A stretch of DNA of 64,000 nucleotides from contig QJPP01000829.1 of the NCBI GenBank assembly GCA_003996215.1, positions 372,001-436,000 on the forward strand, written 5' to 3'. A model generated the notes under the pieces. That model searched no databases and had not been told where the DNA came from. It saw nothing but the letters and a program-made list of their open reading frames with translations. Position 1 is the stretch's first letter. Every line of letters starts with the position of its first letter. This DNA is from Jaltomata sinuosa. Lineage: Eukaryota; Streptophyta; Magnoliopsida; Solanales; Solanaceae. Of this stretch, positions 1 through 10,950 are shown piece by piece. A program made the position numbers and the translations under genes.

Positions 1-596
1 GGGTAGATAAAAGGGAAGGCAAATGTAGTGAAAGAAAGATGTAGAGCCGGTTAAAAGTTGCAAAGTGCTTGTTGATAGGAGTCAAAAGGAAAAAAACTGA
101 AGAAAAATTAAAAAGGTTGTGCTAGCAACAAGTACGCATCAACGAAAGGGCAAAAAGTAGATAGAATAAGTGGTGGTACAAGAAGGTGTGAACATAGGAG
201 AAACTATGAAAGAAGGATAAAGAAAATAGAAAAAATGTAGTGTCATGTGCAATAGGGAAAAGAATCACTTTGTACCTAAAAGTATCCTACCCATCCCACA
301 GCCGACATTACAACCAAACGGAAGTCCTTTTGATTCCATAAATGTTGTTGCTTTGTTGAATTCACTATACACTAAGGGAAAGCCTATGGTATATTATGAT
401 ATGTTTGAAAAATCTTTTGAGAGAGTGAGTGCTTTAATGATTCAAAGTGCCCCATTGAAATTAACTTTGAGTGATTAAAAATAGGGGCAACACTAAATTG
501 TGAGGGCACTCATGGAATATATTTTGTAGGGTTACTACTTGAGTTATTTACACATGGATATGTTGGCCCGATATTGTGATAAAGAGTCGGTTATAG
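1..596. other. unassigned window-edge sequence
   Basis: This is purine-rich, low-complexity sequence with one 77-codon open frame at 245-478 (+) that I do not recognise. It has no motif, signal or membrane segment. Sequence resembling the neighbouring gypsy element stops near 597, just after the HHCC-like start of its integrase, so this is whatever lies beyond that break. Its style (many gaaag/aagga tracts) is similar to the non-coding 3' part of Athila-like elements such as 25250-25700, but I could not align the two. Confidence 0.3.
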
Positions 597-895
597 AGTG
601 ATGAATGGAATACCTAGAACAGTGAGCCTCCTCCAATATCAATCTGACCAAGTAACCAACTCTAGGAATGCATATACGACCCTCGATCATCAGAATACTC
701 TCTGAATCAAAAATCGCCTTCCTAGTCTCATTTCTCAACACTTTTTCATGAATGATCCTCAACCTCGCATCATCAAACTGTTGTGCTCGAATCTGCTCCA
801 ACAAGGAAGATCTAGCCTCAATACAAGCAAGCATATGGCCTAACTCAGAAATATCAAGTCTAACTAATCTGTTAGCCAAGGACTGGATGTCCTAA
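597..895 (-). pseudogene. integrase N-terminal fragment
   Basis: The frame from 879 reads LANRLVRLD and, further on, EEAHCSRYSIH, the start of the HHCC zinc-binding module of plant gypsy integrases. The sequence stops matching right after this motif (near 597), so the second half of the zinc module, the DDE core and any chromodomain are gone. The frame runs on into unrelated sequence to 544. Confidence 0.75.
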
Positions 896-899
896 GCTA

Positions 900-1335
900 A
901 AGGTCTCTCCTCTATCTCTAAGAAATCCAAGCTACCTATACTCACCGCCTTCCGGCTCAAGGCATCCGCCACCACATTTGCCTTGCCCGAATGATAAAGA
1001 ATAGATATGTCATAGTCCTTCAGTAATCCAACCACCTACGCTGCCTCAAATTAGATCCTTCTGGCTGAAAATATATTGAAGACTACAATGGTCAGTAAGG
1101 ATCTCACAATGCATGGCATAAAGATAATGCCTCCACATCTTCAACGCGAAGACTACCACTGCTAACTCCAAGTCATGTGTGGGGTAGTTCCTCTCGTGAA
1201 CCTTCAACTGCCTGGAAGCATATGTAATAACCCGTCCATGTTGCATCAACACATAACCCAAGCAAATACCTGATGCATCCACAATACACGGGGAAACTCT
1301 GACCCTCAACCGAAAGAGCACGAATCGGAGCTGAA
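900..1335 (-). pseudogene. RNase H domain remnant (Ty3/gypsy)
   Basis: The frame 1321-1046 reads IVDASGICLGYVLMQHGRVI, ERNYPTHDLELAVVVFALK and LTDHCSLQYIFSQKDL. The first Asp (VDAS), the Glu-containing DLELA block and the Asp in LTDH correspond to the RNase H metal ligands. The frame then breaks. Decayed sequence to about 900 still shows the tether before integrase. Its position directly after RT is as expected. Confidence 0.8.
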
Positions 1336-1379
1336 ATCAACAAGGACTTGAGTTTCAGAAAGCTGGCCTCACACTCATC

Positions 1380-2120
1380 TGACCACTAGAATGGATCATT
1401 ATTCTGAGTCAATCTAGTCAATGAAGTTGCTATCGAAGAAAACCCCTCTACAAACCATCTGTAATACCTTGCCAAACTCACAAAACTGAGAACCTCGATA
1501 GGAGAGGTAGGCCTAGCCCAATCACGAACTGCTACAATCTTTGCCGAATCTACCATAATCTCATCCTTGGACACCACATGCCCAATGAATGCCACAAACT
1601 CAAGCCAAAACTCACACTTAGTGAATTTGGCATACAACTGATGGTCTCGGAAGGTTTGAAGTACAACTCTAAGATGCTTCTCATGCTTCTCTCTACTCAT
1701 CGAATAAATAAAAAGGTCGTCGATGAACACAATCAGAAATGAGTCCAAGTAGGCACATAACACACGGTTCATCAACTCTATAAATATTGTTGGGGCATTA
1801 GTCAACCCAAAAGAAATGACTAGGAACTCATAATGGTATCGAGTCCTAAGTATAGTCTTGGGATATTCTCAGCCCTAATCCTCAACTGGTAATAATCATA
1901 CCTCAAATCTACCTTAGAGAATACCGCTGCACCCTGTAGCTGGTCAAATAAATCATCAATACGCGACATCAGATATCTGTTCTTAACTGTCACCTTATTC
2001 AACTCTCTGTAGTCAATACACATATGCATTGATCCGCCCTTCTTCTTCACAAATAGAACTGGAGCACCTCACGGAGACACACTAGGCTTAATGAACCATC
2101 TACTCAACAGATCCTGGAGC
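1380..2120 (-). pseudogene. reverse transcriptase remnant
   Basis: Recognisable RT blocks in order are CIDYRELNKVTVKNRYL and DDLFDQLQGAAVFSKVDLR (about 2030-1910), FGLTNAPTIFIELMNRV (about 1812-1765), and the palm motif VFIDDLFIYS (about 1735-1705). The two catalytic aspartates of the F/Y-x-D-D motif are kept. The thumb/connection part follows: KCEFWLEFVAFIGHVVSKD and YYRWFVEGFSS. A frameshift falls at about 1820-1860 between the fingers and palm, and a TAG ends the frame at the W of the next block (about 1386). The domain is therefore split into two frames. Confidence 0.85.
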
Positions 2121-2229
2121 TGATCCTTAAGTTCCCTCAACTCAGAAGGTGCCATCTGATATGTCAGAATAGAAATAGGCTTGGTGCGCAGCTCAACGTC
2201 GATACCAAAATCAATGTCACGATCATGAG

Positions 2230-2513
2230 GATGACTCGGAAGATTAGAAGGAAACACATCCAAACACTCGCAAACCACGGGAACTGACTCAAGAGGTGGT
2301 TTGGTGGCACTAGTATCATGAATGTAGGCAAGATAAGCTAAGCACCCATTCCCAACCAATCTTTGGGCGATGATGACTCAGAAGATTAGAAGGAAACACA
2401 TCCAAACACTCGCAAACCATGAGAACTGACTCAAGAGGTGGTATGGTGGCACTAGTATCATGAATGTAGGCAAGATAAGCTAAGCACCCATTCCAAACCA
2501 ACCGCTGGGCGAT
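2230..2513. repeat. 142-bp tandem duplication inside pol
   Basis: The segment 2230-2371 is repeated at 2372-2513 with few differences. Both begin gatgactc and end near gggcgat. At protein level the block with CLAYLAYIHDTSAT and CECLDVFPSNL appears twice between protease and RT. The duplication changes the frame and must have arisen after the element lost function or killed it. Confidence 0.85.
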
Positions 2514-2519
2514 CATAAA

Positions 2520-2975
2520 AAATATAACTCCCCTTGGTATGTGGCTATCGGCTACCTTCCATATGATAGGAGGGATACCAGGTATCCGAAGGAGTAATAG
2601 TCTTGGCAAAGCAATAAGACCACATGATAAGGATAGCCAATCCATGCCCAAGATCACATCAAAGTCAACCATATCAAGTACAACCAAGTCTACTCACGTG
2701 TCATACCCCAAGATGGTCACCACACAAGCCCGATACACCTGATCCACCACTAAAAAGCCACCTACTAGGGTCGATACATGCAAAGGCGCATGCAAGGACT
2801 CGCAAGCAGACTCCAGACGAGTAGCATAATAAGTAGATACATATGAGAATGTAGACTCCAAATCAAACAAAGCAGAAGCAGACTGATGACAAATGGAGAT
2901 CATACCTGTGATCACAACATCTGAAGCCTCGGCCTCTGTCCGGCTGGGAACTGCATACATGTGGCTCCGACCGCC
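2520..2975 (-). pseudogene. aspartic protease remnant
   Basis: The segment 2940-2810 holds SALFDLESTFSYVS. In this family the catalytic motif is D-x-G-S/T. Here the aspartate remains but the glycine position reads Glu, so activity is unlikely. Downstream, DMVDFDVILGMDWLS (about 2687-2640) is the conserved second block of the retropepsin fold in plant gypsy elements. The two blocks lie in different frames. It belongs between gag and RT in one polyprotein. Confidence 0.75.
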
Positions 2976-3129
2976 ATGACCATCTGACCTGTTGGACTGA
3001 GGACCACCTCTAGTACCCTTGGGACCACCCCTACTACTCTGTGAATTGCCTCTAGCTGGTGGTACTTGAGCCCTGGGGCCTGAACCAACTGATCATGTGG
3101 CCTCTAGTGTGGTACTGATGGATTATCTC

Positions 3130-4417
3130 TAGCAAAGTGGCCTATCTCACCATACTCTTAACAACCCCAACCATATGTACCCTGCTGTAAAGACCTGGCT
3201 AAATTAGAATGACCACTATGACGTGTGGACCCTGAATGGCCACCTAGCAGAGCAGGAAAAATACTTTGGCTACTCTGACCCTCATAAGTCTGTAATGCCG
3301 CCTGAACAGGCCAGATTAGCTGGAAGCACTGCTGGTGCTGACCTCTACCATAGTAGCCTCGACCACGGGTATAGGAACCGCTTAAACTGCCCTGATGGCA
3401 GGGACTCTTATTGCTTCCCTCTTGGGCCTCAGAAATTCCACCCTCAATGGTAAGGGAATGATCCACCACCTCAAATAGATACTGACCCGATGCTACCGTA
3501 CCACTTGTAGCCAAGCGAAGATGCAAGGTCAAACCTCGAACAAACTGGCATACTCTCTCATGCTTGGTGGGCAGAATCATAGTGGCATGTTTGGACAACT
3601 GGTAAAAGCAAACCTTATACTCAGTAACAATCATGAAGAGAACTCATCTATCAACCACCTATCTCATGCTACACGGTACGTACTTCTCTTGAAAAGCTGC
3701 GAAGAACTGGGCCCAAGTAAGTGAAGGTGACCCGACTGGTCTGCAAGAAACATATGACCTCCAGCACTATTTTGCAGGACCATCCAACTGAAATGCGGTT
3801 TAATCTGCTCCATGTGACTCAAATAACCTCAAATTATATAACCTCTCCTGGAAGTTTGTCAAAAATTCATGTGCATCCTCCCGTGAAGCACCCAAAATCC
3901 TTGGAGGACCCAATCTCAAGAACCTTCCAAGAATCTTCTGCTCCTCAGAAGACATAACTGGCATGGCTGGTAGAGTTGGAGCAATTGTAAGAATTGGTAA
4001 TACCTCCAATCTGGGAGCTGCAGTAGCAGTCTGTGCTCCTGTACCATGTGTTGCCACTTGGGCTGAAGTCTGACCCTCATCTCTAACTTGAGAACCAATC
4101 AGAGTGGCCGGCAAAGCTGCTGGTGGAGACATACCCTCAAGAAACCCCAATAACCGAACCAAAGTGTCCTGCAACACTGGAGTAGCCACAAAACCTACCT
4201 GCTGCTGGGCTGGACCCATATGCTCCAGCTCATATTGTACCTCATCAACCTTAACCTCAGGATCTGGTGACAGTAGTCTAGCCCGGGCACAAGTTAGGGC
4301 CGCAGCCCATGCCCTACCTTAACCACTAGGTCGACCTCTACCTCATCCTCTATTCAAGGCTCTAACTGCAGGTGCAAGGGCCTCTTTCTCACCCACTGCA
4401 GATCTCGTCTGAACCAT
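3130..4417 (-). pseudogene. gag capsid protein remnant with zinc knuckle
   Basis: A start codon at 4417-4415 opens MVQTRSA. Two in-frame stops follow inside an arginine/glycine stretch. A capsid-like block reads SSEEQKILGRFLRLGPPRI near 3960-3890, followed by RLYNLRLFESHG. After a frame change, TEYKVCFYQLSKHATMI (about 3630-3580) is the typical Ty3/gypsy gag C-terminal segment. A degenerate zinc knuckle with a stop inside (EYGEIGHFARD) sits at about 3170-3130; the cysteine pattern is broken. Gag would package the element RNA in virus-like particles. This copy cannot encode it. Confidence 0.8.
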
Positions 4418-4610
4418 CTGAGAAAGAGTAAAATAAAGATACTCAGAAGTTGATCAAGTCAAGAACGCACGACAAAGAATAAAACAAGATGACATATTTC
4501 CTAGGAATTCCCTATATCCTCTCGCATATTGGATACGGACATCATCGTACCGATCCATGAGACTCTACTAGATACTTTGCTCTTATACTGGAATGACTGG
4601 TGAACCTAGA

Positions 4611-4622
4611 GCTCTGATACCA
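4611..4622 (-). other. primer-binding site (tRNA-Met type)
   Basis: The + strand reads gctctgatacca, so the element strand reads TGGTATCAGAGC, the classic plant initiator-tRNA-Met primer site. It lies three bases inside the LTR edge at 4626. This fixes both the orientation and the identity of the LTR as the 5' one. Confidence 0.9.
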
Positions 4623-5399
4623 CTCTGTCGCGACCCAAAACTGGGCTATGATAGCATCTACATAAACCCCCCAGTAGACAAGCCAAAACCCAATAATGCG
4701 GAAGATAATTAATAATAAGTAAACTAAGGAAAAGTGGAAGATATAATGGAAAGACAGGGCCAATAGCATATATACATACTAACATATGAAATATACATAA
4801 GATGCCCCTAAAGTGACCAAAGAGACAAAACAACACGAGAGCCAACCCGAACCTGGTGTCACTAGTACAAGAGCGACTAAAGTAAGGAATAGCTATACAA
4901 CACACTTTGTCTATCCAAAATACAAAATATGGATAGAATATACAAGATGGAAAGCATGTAGAGTCTCCAAAAGCACCGGGAGCTCACCGCGATCCGAACT
5001 GTAATAGGCCTCGAACGACAGGAAGGTTAGTGAGGGTGGCTCGTAGTAGGTGATGCATGAGAAAAAAATTTAGGGTGTAGTATGAGTACCAAGACAACGG
5101 GTACTCAGTAGACATCATAGGCCGACCGAGCGCAGAAAGATAATATATATATAATAAGATACAGGAAAGCAATTAAAAATACAGGGATCCACCTAAATCT
5201 AGTTATAACACTGAAAATCGAAACAACCAAAACAATAAAAAGGGTAAAGTAATAACAAGATCAACCCAAATTAACCAACAATCCAAACACACCCAAGGCC
5301 AATGCAATGCGATGTAACAATGATATAATGTATGAATGTGTTCAAGTCAAACCTAGTATCTAGTACACAGGCTCCCGGGATGGAACATCGAGATTATCA

Positions 5400-5552
5400 G
5401 TATTTGCATAAAAGTAAAACCCGAGATAACACATCAGGAGCCCAGAATTTAACCTCAGACTCATCAACGTATGCATAAAAAGTAAAACCCGAGATAATAC
5501 ATTGGGCACCCAGAATTTAACCTTGGACTCATCAACGTATGCATAAAAAGTA
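5400..5552 (-). repeat. tandem repeat in transcribed part of LTR
   Basis: There are two units of about 68 bp. Each contains acccgagataa, a gggcacccag-like word, aatttaacct and catcaacgtatgcataaaa. A diverged equivalent (aataccgcatcgg words) is at 61810-61965 in the sister LTR. It lies about 1.2 kb downstream of the presumed TATA box. Confidence 0.55.
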
Positions 5553-6740
5553 GTATTTTTCCCTTTTCCTCCCAAAATGTAGTAATAATTCCAAAACAAT
5601 CCTTTTAAAATCCCAAAGATCATAAAAACTCAATAATTGTCAAGTGTATGACCAAAAATCCTTAAAATCACTCTTTTCCATACTGATAAGCATGATAATG
5701 CAATGTGAGCATATAAATTTTCATATTCAGAGAAACGCACCCAACAAGGCAAAACAAGGAAAAGCACCCTCCAAACCAAGAGAACTGACCTGGAACTCCA
5801 TCCAAACCCAAGCTATGGCCTCGAGCCCACAGTTACACATAACGGTAGAATAAAGCAAAAAGATACCAAATATAAAGCGAAAAGCACTGAGAATCTCTAC
5901 TCTACATGTAAAACCTCCTAAAAGCACACTAAGGATTCTATACTAACCACAAAGATACTACAAGCTCCTAGGCTGAGGGTAAACATAACAATTCTAAACT
6001 AAAATCTGAGATGGCCAATTTAAAGTAATAAACAAGATTTAAGCCTAAATCTAGCTAATATCCAACCTAATGTTTCAGTATCATACAAATATATAAAATC
6101 TAACTAAACTCAGTCTAGAAGGTAAACCCTAACCTACCTCGGGGCCAAACTGCAAACACGAACCATCACTCGTGTGCCTTCCTTTTTTGAACAGCCTCAG
6201 AAAGTTTCCACTCTTTAAAGAACATAATCTAGGTGTCAAGACAAGATGAACGACACCCATATTGATATACGGAAAAATTAAGCCGGAAATCAGGTCAGAA
6301 AATGACCCTCAGGGCTCGTGCAACGAAATAGAAAATAAAAGTTACAATTATGTCCGTGGTGGATTTAGAAACCCATGCTCAAAATTTGAGCACGAACGGA
6401 GTTCATTTCGGGGCTAAAAAAAGCCCCGAAGTGCTACTAATTCAAGAAACCATCATTGGAGATTTAACGATTTTTAAAAGCGAAAAACTTACAAATTTGA
6501 GAGAGAATACGAACAAGAAGCACAAGGAACAGATTCTACAAGCATTTAACCAAGCTCCAAGGATTAAATAACAATGGAGTTTAGAAGGAATTAATGAGGA
6601 TTACCAATTGAAAAGAGGAGAGGGGTGAAGAGGGGACTTACCGGATGAAGGATGCCGATATAAGGGAGCTGAAACCGGAGCTCAAAAGCTTATCAATGGA
6701 TAAATGATGAAATGATGGAGGAGAAAATGAAGTGGACAGA

Positions 6741-6960
6741 TTAAATAGCATTTTGGGGTCCTTCATAGCGATCGTGACAGGACCCCACGCATTCGCGAAG
6801 AAGAGCCAGCCAGACCATCGTGGTCGCGACATGCCAGCACCGTGATCGCATAGAGGAATGCCCAGCCTGCTTCATCACGAACTAGACTAATAATCTTCAC
6901 GATTGTGATGTTCAAGAAACTACACCATCGCAAACACGATGACCACCAAGCGATCGCGAT
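6741..6960 (-). promoter_or_regulatory. LTR promoter candidate: CpG word array plus TATA-like box
   Basis: On the minus strand TATTTAA (6747-6741) lies about 20 bp downstream of a roughly 195-bp stretch (6765-6960) dense in short words such as agcgatcg, ttcgcgaag, atcgtggtcgcgac, cgtgatcgca and gcgatcgcgatga. Many are self-complementary. The same arrangement recurs in most other LTRs here with different words. A promoter role is inferred from position only. Confidence 0.5.
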
Positions 6961-7884
6961 GACCAAACTGGTCTACAACTTTATTACAGCAACCAATAAT
7001 TTACAAGGAAAAAAAAGTCATCGGAAGGACCCTCAAGATTCATTTAGAACACCGTGAACATAACTCAGCCATGCTACTCAACCAGAAATAACATCCCAGA
7101 TTTAATGGAATTGATGAAACTCCCAATGGAGATCATTTTAAGGAAAAAGTGGGCCCCATGCCCAAAACCAACCCGGAACTCAACACCTCAAAATAAGTCC
7201 GGAAGCCCCGAGACCCAAACCAAAGGTCCCCTAGCTGAAAGTCGACATTTTGGAGCTAACAATGTTGACAGATTTTCCATCTGAGGTTGTCTTCTCCGAA
7301 TGTTGACCAAAGTCAACCCTACCAGTAAAACTAGCTTGAAAACAAAGAAAGCAACACAAAACTAAACTGAAAGCACTCAGACCCAGACCAATGGTCCTAC
7401 TAGACCAAAATCCCTATTGCAGAGCCAACAGAACTATCAAAATTTGGTTCTGAGAACTTTTACTAAGAAAGTTGACCGATGTCAAAGATTTTTTAAGTTC
7501 AAGTTCTAAAATAGGAAAATAGTCATAACGACCTAACAAATGGCCTGGGCATCAAACTGTCAATCCTGGCAAGTCATAAATAGCCTGTAGCCACTAAGGA
7601 AAATCTTGAAATGCAGAAAAAGGATGAAAAATAGAAAATGACCTAGAGGGTCACTACAGTTTGTTGGATAGGTGATAGTTGTTATTTTCCCAAATGTAAT
7701 ATGTGTTCATGTAACTATCGCTTAGTATTGTATGTGCATTGCATGGTTTAGGGAGTGGAGTTATGAATGTCTAAATGTCCGGTTGTCAATCATGTGAAAT
7801 GAATTTATCTTTGTTGCTTGTTGGTTTACAAGTGTGATTTTGTTCATTAATTGTTGATTATTGGATTCTGTGTGACATTCGGTT

Positions 7885-8112
7885 GGCTGAGGTACCATAC
7901 CTGGTATGGGATACATATATCGATGGGCTTGGGTACCATGCCTGGTACTGATTCTATAAATGGTTGGCTCAGGTACCATGCTTGGTATGAGATATCTATC
8001 GGCTTGCTTGGTTACCACGCCTGGTATAGGTTCTATATTAATTAGATCGGGTACCACGCCTAGTACAAGTTCTATTATAGTTGGCTCGGATACCATGCCT
8101 GGTATGGGATTG
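7885..8112 (+). repeat. six-copy hairpin tandem array, period about 40 bp
   Basis: The word (g)gtaccatgcctggtatgg recurs at about 7892, 7932, 7972, 8013, 8051 and 8091. Each copy contains taccatgcctggta, whose ends (tacca/tggta) pair with a 4-base loop. Spacers are variable and T-rich, with ggctt/ttggctc words just before each copy. Loss of pairing in some copies (copy 5 reads taccacgcctagta) shows decay. Confidence 0.8.
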
Positions 8113-8127
8113 AGTGCTATATTTATG

Positions 8128-8375
8128 TTGGTTCCTTGAGTCAACCGAGATTATTGGTATTGATGTTCATTACTTGTTGGATCCTTGAGTGAACCAGGAT
8201 TAACTGTTATTGGTGTTCATTACATATTGGTTCCTTGAGTGAACCGAGCTTATCTGTTATTGTTGTTCATTATATGTTGGTTTCTTGAGTTAACCGGGCT
8301 TATCTGTTAGTGATGTTCATTACATGTTGGTTTCTTGAGAGGACCAGAATTTAGTATTACTTGACATGAATATTG
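8128..8375 (+). repeat. five-copy hairpin tandem array, period 50 bp
   Basis: ttggttccttgagtgaacc-like words start at 8128, 8177, 8227, 8277 and 8327. Between them are taatctgttattg-like and tgttcattac words. The ends ggttc and gaacc of the core word are complementary. The array follows the 40-bp array directly. Confidence 0.8.
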
Positions 8376-8980
8376 GTCCTTGAAAGGCTGGGTTGGTGTG
8401 CTAAGTGACAAGGAGGTTTCATTTGTAAACCGAGGTTGCATGTTAAATGGCATAGATTATGTCCTAGGGATCCTTGGGAGGTCCGGGTATCTTGCAAGTT
8501 GTGACACAATTATATGTTGTCTGGTTACTTGCATGGATAGGCATGACTTATATGGTTGTTGAGTCTAGTTGTTGACTGAAGGTCTTATTGATAGTCATAT
8601 GGACTTGGTTATTTCATATTGTCTGGTAATATTCGATTAATATCGTACCCTTACTATTCCTATTTTTGTAAGAGTGATAGGCTGGTTAGCGTTGCTGTCT
8701 GGGCTAGTTAGCCATAAGACTAAGGATTGTGAGGCGTATTGTGTGATGGGTTCATGATGGGTGAACTTTGAGGGTCTAAGGTTTTTTGGGAGTCGGGTTT
8801 GACTGGGTTTGTGAAAAAAGGCTAGTATTCTGTGAGTGACTGAACCAGCGGGATGCCAAGGGTAAGGAACCTTGGGGGTTAAATATGCAGAACTCACAAG
8901 TAGTCCATTGTAGGGATAAGGGCCAAGGTTCAAGGTGGTTTACTTAGGATCTTAACTTGAGTCAAGGTGGTAAATCAAGG

Positions 8981-9617
8981 TGTCACGCCCCGAGGTTACC
9001 CTCTAGAGTAACATGGGACCTGGAACCACAAGTGCCCCAAGCTAACCCTTGTTCATAGAATAACTCAGATATATCAATTAAACATAGTGGAAGCATGATA
9101 AGAATTAGATAACTCAATCCATAAGATAAAAAACAAGAGGAACATGATTCAACGAAGACTCGAATACTATCTATGTATGAAAAGCCTCTACACATGACAT
9201 ACAGAGTTGCTAGGACAAAAACCTAGCTAACTCATAGTACGAACGTAAATAATCAAACTAACTGGAGTCATAACTAGCCCTCGAACAATAAGGACTCACC
9301 AACACTGACTGGATACGATCTGTGGTCTCTAGCCACGTGCCTGAGAGAGGGAACCTGAACCTGCATCATTAAAAGGATACAATGCAAAATATGTGTCAGT
9401 ACTATAGGATGTACCGAGTATGTGAGATATGCATGATCATGATAAAACCATACTTAAAACGTGCTTAAGATGAGCTTGTTCATAAAACGAGATAGTATAA
9501 GAAATTATCAAGATATAGGACATAAAACCTGAAGCAAAGTTAAGATTCAAAGTATAATATCATATAACTTCATATCTTGAAAATAATCATATGGGGGTTT
9601 CTTTTAACCGACATAAA
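8981..9617 (-). repeat. gypsy LTR, first part, split by a LINE
   Basis: It starts TGTCACGCCCCGAGG at 8981. The LTR body resumes at about 17943 and ends GGTGTTACA at 19339, followed by a purine tract on the minus strand and chromodomain coding sequence. The LTR is therefore a minus-strand 3' LTR of about 2.0 kb interrupted by the LINE. Its first and last bases show it is a different family from the 3-kb LTRs. Confidence 0.7.
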
Positions 9618-9723
9618 GAATTTATCTTTAGAACTAAGAGGTGAACATCAAAAAAGTCAATCCGCTTCCCTCTCTCTCATGCTAAACCCTACCCACACCT
9701 AACGCTGATACACCACTGCCACC

Positions 9724-10950
9724 ATGGCCACCACGGCCGCTGGTCAGCCTCCTTCGGAGCCTGGCCAGACTTCCATTACATCCCCCTCTTTGTTCCCACT
9801 ACTCTATCACCCTAAATCTCTCGATAAGCCTTATAACCAACCATCAAATTTTCCTAACGAGCCTAATAGCTTGGTTAATAATCTCCCACTGTATGACAAT
9901 ATGAAGGATGCACAAAAAGGAAAAGCCAAGTTTACAGATATTATGAAACCCATCACTCTTAACACCCCTCACTTGAGTGTGGGAACCCCAGTAGATCTGA
10001 TTCCAATCAATAAGATTACCCATATAAATGGAATTCCAAGGGTGACATGGATGGATGAAGAGGTACATAAGATGAACGTAATAGAAAAACTCCAATACGC
10101 TGTTATAGGAAAAAATTTGTATGGATGGCCAGACTTGGAAGATCTTAGAGTTCAAATTCCAAAATAATGTAATATCAAAGGTGACTGTAAGATTGGACTA
10201 CTAAGAAACAGAAAAACCCTGATGCATTTTAATCTAATAGAAGAATTTGTGAAAATTATGGCAAAGAATGTTTACTACATAATTGCCAAGGATGGACTAG
10301 CCTACAAAATGAGACCCCTGATTTATGATGCTAAGTTTAAACCAGAGGTTGAGACTACTCAAGCAATGGCCTGGATCTCTTTCCCAGACCTAGTTCCCAC
10401 ATTCTTTGTCAAAGAATCACTCTTTTCCCTTGCCTCGGCAGTAGGCAAGCCCATCCACCTGGACATGGCTACTATAAACAGAACCAGACCTAGTTGTTCT
10501 AGGGTAAAGGTTCAAGTAGATCTAGCAGGATATATTCCAGACATGGTAGAATTAGAGGTTGTCAATGAAAGGACAAATGAATCAAGCGTAGTGGCCATCA
10601 AGATCCAGTACGACATGCCCCCTAAGTACTGTATGAAATGCAAGCTCAAGGGCCATAATGAAGTTGAATGTTGGATCATATATCCAGAATTGAACAAACA
10701 GGACGAAAGCCTAGTAGAGACTTGGGAGGGGCAAGACCAGACACAGAAGCTTCCCAAATATAAAGGAAAGAACATCATGAAAGATGGGGGTGTAGGGGTT
10801 TGGAATCCTACAAATAGAAGATTCAGATTGGAGAAAAGTTCTGATAAATTCCTAAGTGACTCTGCTACCTGTAATTCTCCAACCTCCAAAGACATTGAGA
10901 CAGGTAATGCCTTTGCGGCTCTATCTGAAGAAGACAATATTGAAGAATAG
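9724..10950 (+). pseudogene. LINE ORF1 (DUF4283 and zinc knuckle)
   Basis: ATG at 9724 lies in a good context (gccaccatgg) after a short leader. The first 147 codons end at a TAA (10165-10167), and the same frame continues at once to 10950, so one nonsense change separates the halves. The middle (RFNL-like HFNLIEEF, AMAWISFPDLVPTFF) is typical of DUF4283 proteins encoded by plant LINEs. A CCHC knuckle, CMKCKLKGHNEVEC (C-x2-C-x4-H-x4-C), lies at about 10630-10671. The protein would coat LINE RNA. Confidence 0.82.

Larger units (their letters stand above)
597..7658 (-). mobile_element. Ty3/gypsy chromovirus-like LTR retrotransposon, 3'-truncated
   Basis: On the minus strand the order is 5' LTR (7658 to 4626), tRNA-Met primer site, gag, zinc knuckle, protease, RT, RNase H and the start of integrase. 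This order (RT-RNase H before integrase) defines Ty3/gypsy. LTRs of about 3 kb and similarity to the chromodomain element at 45364-59812 suggest the Tekay/Del chromovirus clade; that placement is inferred. The integrase core, chromodomain and 3' LTR are missing, and the break is near 597. Every domain is interrupted by stops or frameshifts, so the copy is dead. An LTR of the same family lies at 61106-64000. Confidence 0.88.
4626..7658 (-). repeat. 5' LTR, about 3.03 kb
   Basis: On the + strand it begins TGTCGCGACCCAAAA at 4626, three bases from the primer-binding site, and ends GAGGGTCACTACA at 7658, giving the usual TG...CA ends. It aligns along its whole visible length with 61106-64000, including the ggcctgggca and gacctgtagcc blocks near the end. 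It holds a CpG-rich word array with a TATA-like box (6741-6960) and a tandem repeat in the presumed transcribed part (5400-5552). The short open frames inside it are chance. Confidence 0.85.
7659..8980. other. unclassified repeat remnant between two gypsy insertions
   Basis: No credible coding region is present. The stretch holds two adjacent tandem arrays (7885-8112 and 8128-8375) and then about 600 bp of T/G-rich sequence with no match elsewhere in the window. The arrays resemble in style the transcribed-region arrays of the LTRs (for example 27850-28085), so it may be an old LTR piece in + orientation. That is a guess. Confidence 0.35.

Noticed and set aside
7885..8375. Regular spaced repeats suggesting a CRISPR array
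   Set aside because: Spacers are not unique random sequence but diverged copies of the same unit, the repeats decay along the array, there are no cas genes, and the DNA is eukaryotic.
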